The notes under the pieces are model-generated. The model was not told the DNA's origin. It saw only the letters and a program-made list of their open reading frames with translations, and ran no database searches. From Castor canadensis (taxonomy: Eukaryota; Chordata; Mammalia; Rodentia; Castoridae), in assembly GCF_047511655.1 (NCBI RefSeq), contig NC_133389.1, positions 39,105,295 to 39,169,294 on the forward strand: DNA of 64,000 nucleotides, read 5' to 3'. This document shows positions 12,501 to 64,000 of this stretch, one piece after another. The position numbers and the translations under genes were made by a program. Numbering within the stretch: the stretch's first letter is position 1; the number at the start of each line of letters is the position of its first letter.

Positions 12501-13507
12501 TCTATATGCCTATCCTTCAACTCATGGATTGTATTTTTTAAAGTATTTCAAAGGAAATTGCAGACCTCAGTAAAAGTCCCCCAAACACCAGTATATACAT
12601 CAATGACTAGAATTCAATATTTGTTTTTTTCAAGGTCATTTTGAACTACCATAGAAATGAGCAAGGTGGCTTCAAAAGCACACTCAGAATACTTTCTGAG
12701 AGATATAAAAGGGCTCATTGTGATTGTATCATTTTGGTTAAGATAAAACAAACCATCACAACAACCATTGAGTAGCCTAGGGTAGCAAGGGCTGCATAAT
12801 AGACATTTGCTTGGCCATCTTGCCTAGAGCAGGCCCACACCTCCCCCGTCTTGGGTGACTGTGGTCTTCAGTAGTCCTCCACCAAAAACATCTGCTGTGA
12901 TCCTGGCTTTCTTGTAACCACCTCCCTGAGCTCAACCCTCCAAGAAACCCATTTTGTCACGGCCAGTTTCTTCTCTGGTCTTTGTCCTGATTTTAATATT
13001 GAGTTTAAATCCTGCAATTAATGTGACTAGCTCACCCAATGCTGACAACAGGTGGCCTGGAAGCTGTCCTTACATCCAGCAAGGTTCCCTTCCCAGGAAG
13101 CCACTGGCTGGCTCTCAAGAGCCTGTCCCCTTAGATGTGGTCTGTGTCGCTAGAGAAGTTTAAATTCACAACCTTATATCTCATGAAATCAGAAGATCAT
13201 CAGCAGATCATCATGGAGACGAGCTAAGTTCAGTGAAGCAGGGTAAGGCCCACATGAAGTCAGGGTACCACCAGCAACAGAGCAGATACAGAGCCCCCTG
13301 CCCCAACTAATCTGCCAATGTCCATGAAGCCTTTTGCCGTGGGGATTCTATGTCATTGGGCCAGTTACAAGTAGTATTATATGAAAAAGGTTAAAAGCCT
13401 CCTGTGGGGAAAGATTCCAGAGGACAGTGACTACCAGCCACAGGAGTCACACAACTTGTGGTAGTCCTCACATGACATAACCCACTGTAGCCAAAGACTA
13501 GCTGTGT
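12501..13507. other. No recognisable gene or repeat
   Basis: Unique-looking flank. Only short open frames are present, without splice or homology support. Confidence 0.45.
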
Positions 13508-13835
13508 CGTAGTGCTGCTCAAGCTTGAAGGTACATCACAATCACCTGGGGTCTGCTGAAAGGTTCCCAGGCATACTGCTGGGATCAATATTTACTAGAT
13601 GTGAATTGAGGCCTGAGAATTACCATGCTGTCCTGCGATGTTGATGATGCCACCAGTCTGCGGTCACTTGCATTACACGGAACTTGTAAGAAATGCAAAG
13701 TCTTAGGGCCCCCATCTTCATGCTGAATGTAAAACTCTGGGGCAGAGGCCCAGCAATCAGTTTTTAACCAGCCTGCCAGGTGACTTTGATAACTCTTAAA
13801 CTCAAAAGTTTAAGAACTGCACAGGTGTCATTCTG
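13508..13835. repeat. Two MER5-like hAT fragments in opposite orientation
   Basis: 13508-13660 reads forward as a MER5-type MITE (CATCACAATCACCTGGGGTC, GCCTGAGAATT). 13665-13835 reads as the same family reversed (TAAGAAATGCAAAGTCTTAG, AAACTCTGGGGCAGAGGCCC). Both are diverged. MER5 elements are old nonautonomous hAT transposons. Confidence 0.7.
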
Positions 13836-13869
13836 ACGCTGTCTCTCACTTTCTACATTTATTCATTTA

Positions 13870-14020
13870 TTGATGGTACTAGGGTTTGAACTCAGGACTT
13901 CAGGTTTGCAAGGCAGGAACTCTACCACTTGAGCCACTCTACCAGCCCTTTCTTGTGTTGGCTATCTTCGAGACGAGATCTCTTGAACTATTTGCCTGGG
14001 GCTGGTTTTATTGCCCAGCT
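13870..14020 (-). repeat. Composite SINE, minus strand, partial
   Basis: On the plus strand this begins GGTACTAGGGTTTGAACTCA and continues with CTACCACTTGAGCCACTCTA, the reverse of the tRNA-like half, followed by a B1-like remnant. Confidence 0.85.
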
Positions 14021-16210
14021 TCCTTTCTACTTTTAAACCACAGATGTAGCTCAGCAGGCAGAGATTTAGCAGGTCAGCAATGGAAGGTCTCTTACAGACA
14101 ACCTAGATTTGCTAAAGTTGCCAGGGTTTCTAAAAGGTAGAATGGTTGTGCTTTCAAATCAGGTTGATGCCTGATTTGCCCAGTCTCTTTCCAGTTCCCA
14201 TATCCTCCCTTCCGAATTAATACCCAACTGCAATCTTGTTTGAGGTTACTGAGAAGACACTAGTGATCTGGCACCTGATCATTCCAGACAAACATATTCT
14301 GAGAAGAATCCAATTACCTCTTCTCCAAGAAAGCAGTATAGGTCAGAAAACAGCAAATGCTAATCTGAAATGGGCTGAGAACCAAGCAGAGAAATGAGAG
14401 GGGAAAGGGAAAGACAGACTGGGGTTTCTGGAATACACCTCAGCTCCTCTGGAGTGAAGCTCGCAAATTCTGTTTTCACTTTACACATTATGAATTACTG
14501 CAGTATGATTCAAAGAGTGCACACCAGCAGATTAAGACATGAATGGTAACACATACAAGTTACAATGAAGACTGTTCACATGCATGGCAAGATCTCTGCC
14601 ATGATCTCTGAATGGCACAAGTGATTACTGAAGAAGCAGCTTCAGGACAACTTTGGAAAATTGTCAGCTTGGGAACTCAGTCTCTCCAAAGCAAGGTCAG
14701 CTTTCAGGGGGTTGAGTTCTAAAGGACTAAATTAGTGGCCTTATTCTGCTCTGGAATCCTGCATGCATTGGGGTCAGCAAAACCCTGTGTCAATGCAGGT
14801 ATTCCTCAGGAGATGACAGGGAGACAGGACCTCAGGGCAGGGTGTTCTAGTCTGAGACTGGGAGCTCAGAGGCTCACTACTTTGTGCCCCCAGGCTCACA
14901 ACCCAGCTGAGGGCATGAAACAAGTCTGTAGAGGATGCAATAGTCTAGGAAAATGGATGGTCAGTTAGTCACATGTGGCTATGGAGACTTGAAATGTGGC
15001 TAGTCTGGACAGAAGCAGGCTCTAAGTATAACCAACTCAATTATATATGGCATATGCCAATGGATTTTTGGTAATGATTTTAGGATATGTGAGAGATTCA
15101 TTCCAGACTCTGGCAGATACCAAAATCCAAGGATACCCAAAACTTTACATAAAATGGTACAGTATTTACATACAAACCTCCTATTTCTTATAATAACTAA
15201 TACAACCTAAACACTATGTAAATAGTTGTTGTATTTTACTTTTCAGAAAATAATTATAAGAAAAACAAGTCTGCACACATTCAGCAGAGATGCATTTTTT
15301 CCCCCAAAATATATATATGTATTATTGGTGGTACTAGGGGTTAAACTTGAGCCACTCTGCCAGTTCCCTCATCCAAATATTTTCAATCTATGGTTGTTCA
15401 GTTTCAATCCATGGATGTGGACCCCACAGACAGAGGGCTAATAAAATGGTGATATAATATTTTGGATATGTTCTATTAAAGAAAATATGCCATTAAAATT
15501 TCAACCGTTTCCTTTTATTATTTGGCTACTAAAAATTTAAATTTTGTATGTACCTCACACTGTTATATTAGAAATATTGTATAGCACTGGTCTATTCATC
15601 TAGAAAGCATGACTAAATTCCTTTGGAAGCAAAATATGCTAAACAAGGGTATAAACTCCCACCAAGAAAACTTGTACCTTCCTTCTTGCAGCATATTCAA
15701 TTTGCCAGATGTGTCTGTGTCTACTGGGCTGGGAAAATGCTGCTCTCACAGCATTCTCTTACATCTTCCCTGAACTGCAGCTGACCCTCAGCCGGCACTC
15801 CCAATATAAACAGGTGTTTACAGCACCCTGTCCATCCCTCTGCAATCTCCCAGGGGGACACACACCCTGCACTCGTGACTTCAACTGTCACATAAATTCA
15901 GATGTTTCAGAACTTATTCAGCATCCAAATCTATCATTTTAAGTTTAAGGTTACTGTACTTTAAGTAAACCTCCAGAAGAATATATATGCCTTTATAGAA
16001 TAAAGGATTGGCTGTACTTCAAACTAAGGTCAAATTTCTAGAATAATTGGCATACTCTGGAAAGTAGGATCCTAGATAGTTAGCATACTGGGTGTGGTAT
16101 GTTTACAAAGAATGCTAAAATAAAAATAGAATAATCTGGGTTTCCTATCTTTATTTTCTATATTCACCATCTGAAGAGGGTAATAAATAATGAAAAGTCT
16201 CAAAGAGAAT
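14021..16210. other. Mostly unassigned flank
   Basis: Only a short minus-strand SINE remnant (15322-15368) is recognisable. The remainder is AT-rich and shows no gene. Confidence 0.5.
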
Positions 16211-16660
16211 TCTATGGTTTGGAGATAGTTTGAGTGCGTCCTTCCAAGGTTCAATGTGTTGGACGCTTGGTCCCCAGTGTGGTGATGCTGAAAGGTAGTG
16301 AGTGATATTTTTAGGAAGTGGGAACTAGCGGGAGGTGAACCAAGCCTTCATTGGGGGAATACTGCTATTCTAATGAAGCACACTCTCACAAGAGCAGGCT
16401 GTTGTAAGTGAATACGGCACCTTCCCTGAATCTCTCTTACTTCCAATCTCACCATGTGACCTTCCTCTTTCATATATGCTCCCACCACTGACACTTCATT
16501 TGCCATGAGGCCCTCACAGAGCCAAGCAGATGCCAGGGCCATACTCTTGAAATCAAGACAAACCCCCCATCCCCTGAAGTATGAGCTTAATAAACTTATT
16601 TTCTTCAAAATACTCAGCCTCAGGCATTCTGTTATAGTAACACAAAACAGAGTAAGAGGG
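16211..16660 (+). mobile_element. Solo MaLR-type (MST-like) LTR
   Basis: The sequence follows the ERVL-MaLR LTR plan: TGGTCCCCAGTGTGGTGATG, then GGGAGGTGAACC, GCCATGAGGCCCTCACAG, AATAAAC near 16589 and AACACAAAACAGAGTAAG at the end. It lies about 0.3 kb downstream of the ELP2 stop, on the opposite strand. Confidence 0.75.
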
Positions 16661-16981
16661 CAAATGAAAAGGTCCAAAACAACACAAAATCAAGCAAACT
16701 GGTCACGAAGAAGGAACACAGGCTCTTATTCTGGAACACAGAGAGGCAAATCTAAGAATCTCTGAAAGGATGAGCCAGATTCTGGGTATATGTGCATAAA
16801 TTATATAACAAGGAAAAGACTCGAGCATTCATAGGGTTTCAAAGGGCCTAGGAACAAAATACGGACCACTGCAATCTGACTTAAAGATGAGACTAAATTC
16901 ACTGTGAAAGTGAAGAAGGTAGTTCCTTCACATAAGCATTTTAAGACACCCATGACTGTAGGCGTGCAGTTACTAAGTCCA
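16661..16981 (-). other. ELP2: ELP2 3'UTR region, end not determined
   Basis: The sequence just beyond the ELP2 stop must include the start of its 3'UTR. No AATAAA or ATTAAA is seen on this strand before the MaLR LTR. The first AATAAA is near 16155-16150, about 830 nt past the stop. Confidence 0.45.
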
Positions 16982-57367
<40,386 letters not shown>

Positions 57368-57899
57368 GACGCCAGCTGATCGGCTGCCGAGACAGACGTG
57401 CGCACTTCCGCCCGGGGAGCGGAACTACTTGCGCGACCTCTCCCGCTGGCGTCAGCCAGTCCGCGTTTCGGAGCCGGCCGGAGGGCGGGGCGGAGCGAGG
57501 GTGACCCCGCCCCCTTCGGGCCCGCCCCCGCCCGGCCGGAGTGGTCCCGGGTAGCGGTGGCTTCATCTCTTGGACCGCGCCTCCGCGTGCTTGTGGGCCT
57601 GAGTCGTGTAGCTCGGCACCCCACAAAAGGAGCGGGAGTTGTGTGCCAGAGAGGCCCCCCACGACCTAGCTTCAGACAACAGACTGGGCTAACTCTGGCG
57701 ATTGAGTCTCAGGCCTCGGAGAACGGAAGAGAACCCCCATCCTTGGCCCCCGAAGTGCTCCGGGTTCACTGGGACCGCGCCAAAGCCTCTAACTCTGAGC
57801 CGCAGCCCCTCCTGCCCTGCGAGCCCGCGGCATCTGCAAACACGCGGAAAAGCGGATCTGTGTGTAGACCGGGCTCGAGACCCTCACTGCGCGTGCGCC

Positions 57900-58164
57900 G
57901 CGGTGGTACCCGCAGAAGGCGGCGGTCCCGGCTTCGCGCTGCGCGAGGCGGTGATTACTGATTGTGTTGCTCCGGGAGGCTGGGGCGTGCGGGGTGCGGC
58001 TTCCCCGTGGCACCCCCGGGGCCGAGGGGCGGCCGAGCCCATGACACCGCCGCCTTTCCGCGCCCTGTAAAAGGCTTTTCGAAAAGACAAGCACGGGCCC
58101 GTTTCCAGTCCTTCGGACCGCCGCCGGGGAACCGAACCTGAGCGTGGGGCGAGGCCGCGGAGAG
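57900..58164 (+). other. SLC39A6: SLC39A6 exon 1 (5'UTR), 5' end approximate
   Basis: A consensus donor GTGAGT follows 58164 at the plus-strand edge of the CpG island. The first coding exon has its acceptor at 59845, so a noncoding first exon is required. The exon end is seen in the sequence. The start coordinate is only a guess within the GC-rich stretch. Confidence 0.6.
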
Positions 58165-59845
58165 GTGAGTTCAGCGGATCCGAGAATGGGGCGGTGGGAA
58201 AGGGACCCCCGCAGACCGGTAATCAGCGACGCGGGGTTCTGGGACCAGGCTGCAGAGGAGGGATGCTGGGAGGAGCCCGCCTTAGGCGCCCACTCACCCT
58301 CCCTGGAGAACTGGTCTTCTTCCCCAGCTTGGAGGAGACAGATGGGCTTTGGGGTCCAATAGAGGACTTTCTGGGAAGATGGTGTGTACTTTTTATTCCA
58401 TGCTCAAAGAAGGTACTGACGTGATTAAAGATAAAAAGTCTTTAGAAAACGATCTTTGTGCCTTTTCCCTTTTCCCCAAGACATTTTCTTCCAGCACACG
58501 CCAACTTGCCGGGGAGCAGACCCGAGGTCGGGTCCGCGGCTGCGCCCATCATTCTGTCCCAGCCGCCTCCTGTGCTGTCCCCACTTACCCCGCGCCTCTC
58601 CTCTCTCCTGGGAGTGATTTCTTAATGGTCCTGTTCAGGACATTCTTGAAAGTTAAGACCCGAAGATTCTTTAGGGAATATGGCTCTACGCTAGGTGTAT
58701 ATATGTCCATTTATCCACCGCTCCCAGGATGATAATCAGTACTTGGGCAACACATGACTTTAACGAACACGTCTACGCACATTCGCTTTTGTATTTTCCT
58801 CATTTGGCCTGCAAAATAGGTATTACCGGCTTTTCAGGTGAGGTCATGAATCTAAGAGCCTGGTCCGAAGAACAGCCTTGAAAGTGGTAGGGCTTGGTTG
58901 TCCCATGCTTTTGTTTAGTCGGAAGCATGAACAGTGGAGACGCGGGTTTGGCCATCATAGCCATTGGTGCTGGACATTTGCCAGGCCGGAGGTACCTTCT
59001 CTTTCCGCTTGTCTGACTATACTTTCCACTGCTTAACTGACTTATGCTATTCAAGCCCCAACTTGATTCCTAACTCCTCTTTGGAGCATAGTCTTTGTGT
59101 TCCAAACACTATTGTGTGAGCTCGTGATAAGATTTTCACTGGTTTGTAGCAACATAAGAACAATTATGAGTTTTTCATGGAGTTTAATTTAACTATTAAT
59201 GTAGTCATTCAAAAGAGTTAGGAAAATCTATGTACTGGCATAAAAATGTGACTAATTCATTATTGAGGGGAAAAGATCTCACTTGCATGCTTGAATCTAT
59301 TTGAATAGTAATAGAAAACATCCTGACTCTTACTCACCCCCCACACACACAAACACAAACACAAGCTGGTAAAATTGAGTACTTTGAGGAGTGGGATGAA
59401 GGAGGTGGGCCTTAAATGGATTTGCATATAAAATGTACCCATTTTTTGAGGCTTTTTTGGTGTTTAAAAGATCCTTTTATGAAATGATGGTGATGGCAGA
59501 GGTGGTTAGATTTAGTTTGGTTTTGAATAATTGTTCCCATAGTAAGAAGTTGCCAGTATGGCTGTGGCCACATGGATCCCTCCTATCTCTGAATTACTGT
59601 TACTTTTATAGTGCTAGTTACAGTCTGTTAGTGCTCACTGGTTATCTGCTTGCTGTTTTAGCAATGCAAGGAGAGACCCTAACACTCTAGCTTTCTGTAT
59701 CTTTAAAGTACCTAGTACCACACTGGTTACACCAAATGATGCTCTGTAAACCTTGACTGATTAGACATCAATTTTCAGCATGAGGTTTCTTAATCCAAAT
59801 TCTTTTGGAAGTGAGGTCATAATTTTTTTCTTCTATCTTTTCTAG
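58165..59845 (+). other. SLC39A6 intron 1, nothing recognised
   Basis: The intron begins in the CpG island and becomes AT-rich. A short CA-type repeat lies at about 59340-59365. No other repeat or gene was identified. Confidence 0.6.
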
Positions 59846-60568
59846 GAAGGTGCAATGGCGAGGAATTTATCTGTAATCTTGATCCTGATCTTTGCCCTTT
59901 TGGTCATAAATCCCCTTAATGAACTAGAATCAGTAGCTGCTTTCACTCAGACCACTGAGAAAATTAATCCAAATTGGGAATCTGCCATTAATGTTGACCT
60001 GGCAGTAACCACACAGCGACATCATCTACAACAGCTTTTCTACCGCTATGGAGAGAATGATTCTTTATCAGTGGAAGGATTCAGAAAATTGCTTCAGAAT
60101 ATAGGCATAGATAAGATTAAGAGAGTCCATATACACCATAACCATGAGCAGCACTCTGACCATGATCGTCACTCTCATCATAATCACGCTGCTTCTGGCA
60201 AAAATAATCGGAAAGCCCTCTGCCCAGACCATGACTCTGATGGTTCAAGTAAAGATCCTAAAAACAGCCAGAGGAAAGGATCTCGCCGTCTGGGGCATGC
60301 TGACCATAGAAGGAATGTCAAGGAAGGTGTGAGTGCTAGTGAAGTGACCTCAACTGTGTATAACACTGTCTCTGAAGGGACACGCTTTCTAGAGACAATA
60401 GAGACTCCAAAACCCAGGAAACTCCCCAAAGTTGGAAGCAGTTCCACCCCACCCAGTATCACAGAGAAGAGAATGGGACGGCTGGCTCGTAGGAAAACCA
60501 ATGAGTCTGTGAGTGAGCCCAGAAAGGGCTTTATGTATTCCAGAAGCATGAATGACAATACTCAGGAG
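59846..60568 (+). CDS. SLC39A6: SLC39A6 exon 2 (start codon, residues 1-238)
   Basis: The acceptor is TTTTCTAG at 59845 and the ATG lies 9 nt inside the exon. It encodes the signal peptide, the region leading to the His-rich cluster and the Ser/Thr-rich ectodomain ending NDNTQE. The donor is GTAAGA. The open frame runs into the intron, so the apparent 264-residue ORF is longer than the exon. Confidence 0.96.
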
Positions 60569-63500
60569 GTAAGAAAAATGCTGTGTATTATGTTAGCATA
60601 CCTACTTGTGTCTTGTGGTTGCCACTCTATGTCTAGTTACAAGGAGTAAAATAAAAGTAAAACAATAGAGTTATTGAAAAGGGAATTTTTCCACCTTCTC
60701 AGCAAGGCACTTAGTTCACAGTGTGCCAACTGTTGTGAGCATTCCTGACACAGAACTACTTTTATGAGAATAGTGCTTCCTGGAAAATGTTTCTTTAAAA
60801 AATAGACTGTAAAATATCAAGGTTATTTTTGGAGAAAATCTTTAAACGTGGATAGTATTAATTAAAAAACAAACAAACAAACAGAACATGGAGGTTGAAA
60901 AAGCAGGAGTTAGAATCCATGTCTTAGGGAGAAGTGTGATTGAAGGGGCTGAAGAACACCAAGAAGAGCAGTGCTGCCTCCCTGGCCAAAGAAAGAACAA
61001 TGATGACTTGTGGACTGACTGAAATTGGAGCAGCTACCAAGAGTGTTGTACCCAACAGTGTAAAGTCTGGGCAGTGAGGTTCTGAGTTCACATGACTTTT
61101 CTATAATAGACTTCCAGACTCTAAATGATTCACCTTGACTGAGAGATGTCAGGAAAACAAGAATTAGTTGGTATACTTTAGTAAGTAAAATTTAAGCACT
61201 CATTCAGAAAGTAAGTACCCCAGCATATTCCTGTACTAAGTTTGGAATTATCTTACACTGGCCATAGCCAAGGCAGCACTGGTGATGAAGCTTGTTCTGA
61301 GTAGTATTGGCCAAGAACTGTGGGAGTTGGCAAATCTTTAGAGAAGGTGAGAAACAGGTACTGCAGCCAAGCCAGATCTTTTTTGGAAGTGGGGGTGTTA
61401 AATTTCACAGAGGAGTTTCTCTTCAAACTCAGCCTGTCATCCAATTAAATTGTTGGAACCATCTGCCTGCTGGGACAGGTTTGTTTTATTAACTAACTAG
61501 CGGCATTGCCCTCTGCAAGAGCAATCTGCATAATTCAATATTCTCTCATTATAGAGCATTATTTGCCAGGTATGTAGACAGAACTGAGCTAAGTTTCTGC
61601 AAGTAGGATCTTTTCTGAAAGAACAACATGTCCTGGGCATGTTTAGGCCACATAGTGTGGAATTGGTACTAAAACATTTCTCAATCTCTAATGAACCTCA
61701 TTTCGAAATTAAAGCTCATTTCCTTAATAGGTTTATACAATGAGTTAACAGGCTTGTGAATCTCCATTCATTCCCAAGCTTGTTCCACTTGAGGCTTTCT
61801 CCCTAAGTGACTAGTGATATAACTGCTCCCAAGTAGGCAGAAGAGTGGCCTATCACCATTGTGACATAGTATCTTCAGGTAGCTAGGGGCAAGTTCAAAA
61901 ACACTGAAAACAAGAGTTGACTTTAACTTGCATCAACTTAAACGGAGAAGGTGTCATGTCATCAAACTACATTTTTTGGATTCTCTAATGGGCATGCCTT
62001 TTGGTGATTTTTACTGCTTTTGTTTCTTTCCTTCAGTGTTTCAATGCATCTAAGCTGCTTACGTCTCATGGCATGGGCATCCAGGTTCCACTAAATGCAA
62101 CAGAGTTCAACTACCTCTGCCCAGCCATCATCAATCAAATCGATGCTAGATCTTGTCTGATTCATACAACAAGTGAAAAGAAGGCTGAAATTCCTCCAAA
62201 GACCTACTCATTACAAATAGGTAGAAATGCCTTTTTTATGTGGAACTAATTTCTGGTAGATAAATTTACACTGTGCTTCTTACTATATTTGCATTGGCCT
62301 ATTCATTTTTCAGCATAATTCCAGATTTGTTATCTTACTTGTTCTCTGTCCTGAGTGAGAAGAAAGCAAGTATGTGAGCTTCCTCACTAAAAAAAAAAGG
62401 CCTTCCTAGCAAGTTCAGACTCCAGTACCACCAAAAAAGAGAAGACAAAACCAGTTGTGGTGGCACACACCTGTAATTCGGGCACTGGGGATGAAGGATG
62501 ATGAGTTCAAGGGTAGCCTGTCTCGAAAAACAAAGACAAAAATAAAATGTAGATGATGACTTCTCTGAGGTCAACCCACAGAAGGATCTTCTCAAATTTG
62601 GGCTTTTTATATTATGTCACACTGTTGGGAGGATTCAGAGTTCATCTCTGCTGCTTAGCAGTCTAATTCTGGTATATTCTCTCTGATAAGTGAAACTAGG
62701 ATAAGCCCTGCTATAGTCTAGGGTCACATTGCTCAAAAGCTATAAATGAGGGACCTAGTATAGTGGTTTGCACCTTTAATCCCAGCACTCAGGAGGCAGA
62801 GACAGGAGGATGGTGAGTTCATGGCCATTCTAAGCTACATACCAAGACCCTGTGTCAAAAAAAAAAAGAAAAGAAAAGGCTATAATGAGAAAGAAATAAT
62901 TGGTTTTTTTGCTGGGAACATTATTGAGTTTCCTATGTTTCATCTTTTTTTTTTTTTTGGAGGGGTTGAGTATGTGGGGTATATCAGGATTGAACCCAGG
63001 GCTTCACACTTGCTAACCAAACATTCCACCAGCCCTTTTCTTTTTCTTTTGTTTTGGGTATGGTGTCACTATTACCATTGCTGGGACAGGACATGCCTTA
63101 AACTCTCCATTCTCCTGCCTCCACGTCCCGAGTAGCTGGGATTACAGCAATGCACCACCACAACCAGCTCCCAGTTTCGTTCTCTTTTAGCTGTTCTGGG
63201 GGTCTTAAAGTACAGCTCAGGTTCCAAGTGACCCAGAGTTCATCCTTGGTATTTTTTTTCTCCTTTCACCCCCTTTGAAGAGTTTTTCACTAGGCTTACA
63301 CTCCTTAGTTGAAGGACTCTTAATTATCAATCAGGTGTTCATTTGAGCCAGAAACAGGTTTCATAGCTATTGTGCTATTGCCACAATTCTATTTGCATTG
63401 AATCTGTGTTTCCCTTGCTATTCTTCAAAAGCCTGTCCTTCAAAGTTGATCGATGGTGTGATTTTCCTTTGCTCTGTTTTAACAGCCTGGGTTGGTGGCT

Positions 63501-63655
63501 TTATAGCCATTTCCATCATCAGTTTCCTGTCTTTGCTGGGGGTCATCTTGGTGCCTCTCATGAATCGGGTGTTTTTCAAATTTCTTCTAAGTTTCCTTGT
63601 GGCACTGGCCGTCGGCACTTTGAGTGGTGATGCTTTATTACACCTTCTTCCACAT
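59855..63655 (+). CDS. SLC39A6: Zinc transporter ZIP6 (LIV-1), N-terminal 356 codons, partial
   Basis: ZIP6 is a plasma-membrane zinc importer of the LIV-1 subfamily. Coding segments are 59855-60568, 62037-62220 and 63486-63655, joined in phase, with the rest beyond the window (human protein 755 residues). The ATG has G at -3 and +4. Residues 1-28 form a hydrophobic signal peptide. Residues 92-111 are His-rich. N-glycosylation sequons are seen at N68, N216, N241 and N258. The CPAI motif with C266, and C278, precede the membrane domain, as in the CPALLY motif of LIV-1 proteins. TM1 spans about 301-325 and TM2 about 331-354, ending HLLPH. The His cluster is shorter than I recall for human. No stop or frameshift is seen. 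Confidence 0.96.
60569..62036 (+). other. SLC39A6 intron 2, nothing recognised
   Basis: No identifiable repeat or gene was seen apart from a short AAAC run near 60868-60885. Confidence 0.6.
62037..62220 (+). CDS. SLC39A6: SLC39A6 exon 3 (residues 239-299)
   Basis: The exon starts CFNASKLLTSHGMGIQVPLN and ends KTYSLQI. The acceptor is CTTCAG and the donor GTAGAA. It carries the two ectodomain cysteines flanking the CPAIINQID motif. HTTSEKK has one more Thr than the human sequence as I recall it. Confidence 0.96.
62390..63170. repeat. SINE cluster in SLC39A6 intron 3
   Basis: 62390-62440 is a truncated tRNA half (plus), 62448-62545 and 62751-62868 are B1-like (plus), and 62949-63170 is a composite SINE (minus) ending about 315 bp before exon 4. 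Confidence 0.85.
63486..63655 (+). CDS. SLC39A6: SLC39A6 exon 4 (residues 300-356, TM1-TM2)
   Basis: The exon encodes AWVGGFIAISIISFLSLLGV through VGTLSGDALLHLLPH, two hydrophobic helices of the ZIP fold. The acceptor is TTAACAG and the donor GTAAGT. The following His-rich loop exon is outside the window. Confidence 0.96.
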
Positions 63656-63710
63656 GTAAGTGCAGTCATTTGTCCTACAATTCTGTTGTATTATTCAGTT
63701 TTGAAAACAT

Positions 63711-63930
63711 TTACACACACACACACATACACACATACACATACACACACAGAGAGAAAGATTTGTTACTAGAATTTTTTGTATTAGTATGTCTAAATAG
63801 TTAGGAATTTAGATTAAAGAAGTTGATTTTAAAATACATCTCACAGGCTGGGATATAGCTCAGTGGTAGAGTGCCACCTAGCATGTGGCAAGGCTCTGGG
63901 TTCGATCCCTAGCACCGCAAAAAATAAAAT
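63711..63930 (+). repeat. CA-rich microsatellite and ID-type SINE in SLC39A6 intron 4
   Basis: 63711-63751 is a CA/TACA microsatellite about 55 bp after the exon 4 donor. 63847-63930 is an ID-type SINE (TAGCTCAGTGGTAGAG ... GGTTCGATCCCTAGCACC) with an AAAT-type tail. Confidence 0.88.
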
Positions 63931-64000
63931 AAATAATGCTTCATAACTGAAAGCTGCATTTTTGTGCTAGATTTTAATATATGTTTTTTCTTGATTTGGG

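Noticed and set aside
57398-57961. 187-codon plus-strand open frame across the CpG island
   Set aside because: It is Arg/Pro/Ala-rich, as GC-rich promoter DNA always gives. It has no recognisable domain, and several other frames in both strands are open in the same stretch.

Overview
This is mammalian nuclear DNA, and the repeats suggest a rodent, most likely a beaver (Castor). It holds one complete spliced gene, the 5' part of a second gene, and a large number of interspersed repeats. Three repeat groups point to the host: tRNA-derived ID-type SINEs, B1-like SINEs, and a very abundant composite SINE with a B1/7SL-like front half and a tRNA-like back half. The beaver assignment is inferred from SINE style and was not tested by alignment. 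No operons, CRISPR arrays or bacterial signals are present.

Layout. (1) 1-16981 is gene-free flank downstream of ELP2. It is dominated by a minus-strand endogenous retrovirus (2586-10166) with two LTRs, a polypurine tract and a primer-binding-site-like stretch. A 5'-truncated L1 with an 18-bp target-site duplication has inserted into the ERV. Next come a composite SINE, an L1 fragment, two opposed MER5-like pieces and a solo MaLR-type LTR. (2) 16982-57367, minus strand, is ELP2, encoding Elongator subunit 2. I assembled it exon by exon as 22 coding exons of 2472 nt (823 residues plus stop), with GT-AG introns and consistent phases. Its introns carry many SINEs, a nested L1/MaLR/SINE stack, two extremely short L1 tail insertions, and a processed pseudogene of RBIS (C8orf59). 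(3) 57160-58330 is a GC- and CpG-rich head-to-head promoter region shared by the two genes. (4) 57900-64000, plus strand, is the start of SLC39A6 (ZIP6/LIV-1). It comprises a 5'UTR exon ending at 58164 and three coding exons (356 codons) covering the signal peptide, the His-rich ectodomain and the first two membrane helices. The rest of the gene lies beyond the window.

ELP2 is the WD40 double-propeller scaffold of Elongator, which modifies tRNA wobble uridines. ZIP6 is a plasma-membrane zinc importer. They share a promoter region, not a pathway. The head-to-head arrangement matches the known mammalian ELP2-SLC39A6 locus.

The most interesting points are: a composite SINE whose target-site duplication copied the ELP2 exon 18 splice donor; an exon 5 acceptor with an uninterrupted 22-T tract; a two-way in-frame splice choice at exons 13/14; and ultra-short L1 insertions with full target-site duplications. 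I did not find a convincing new multi-gene system.
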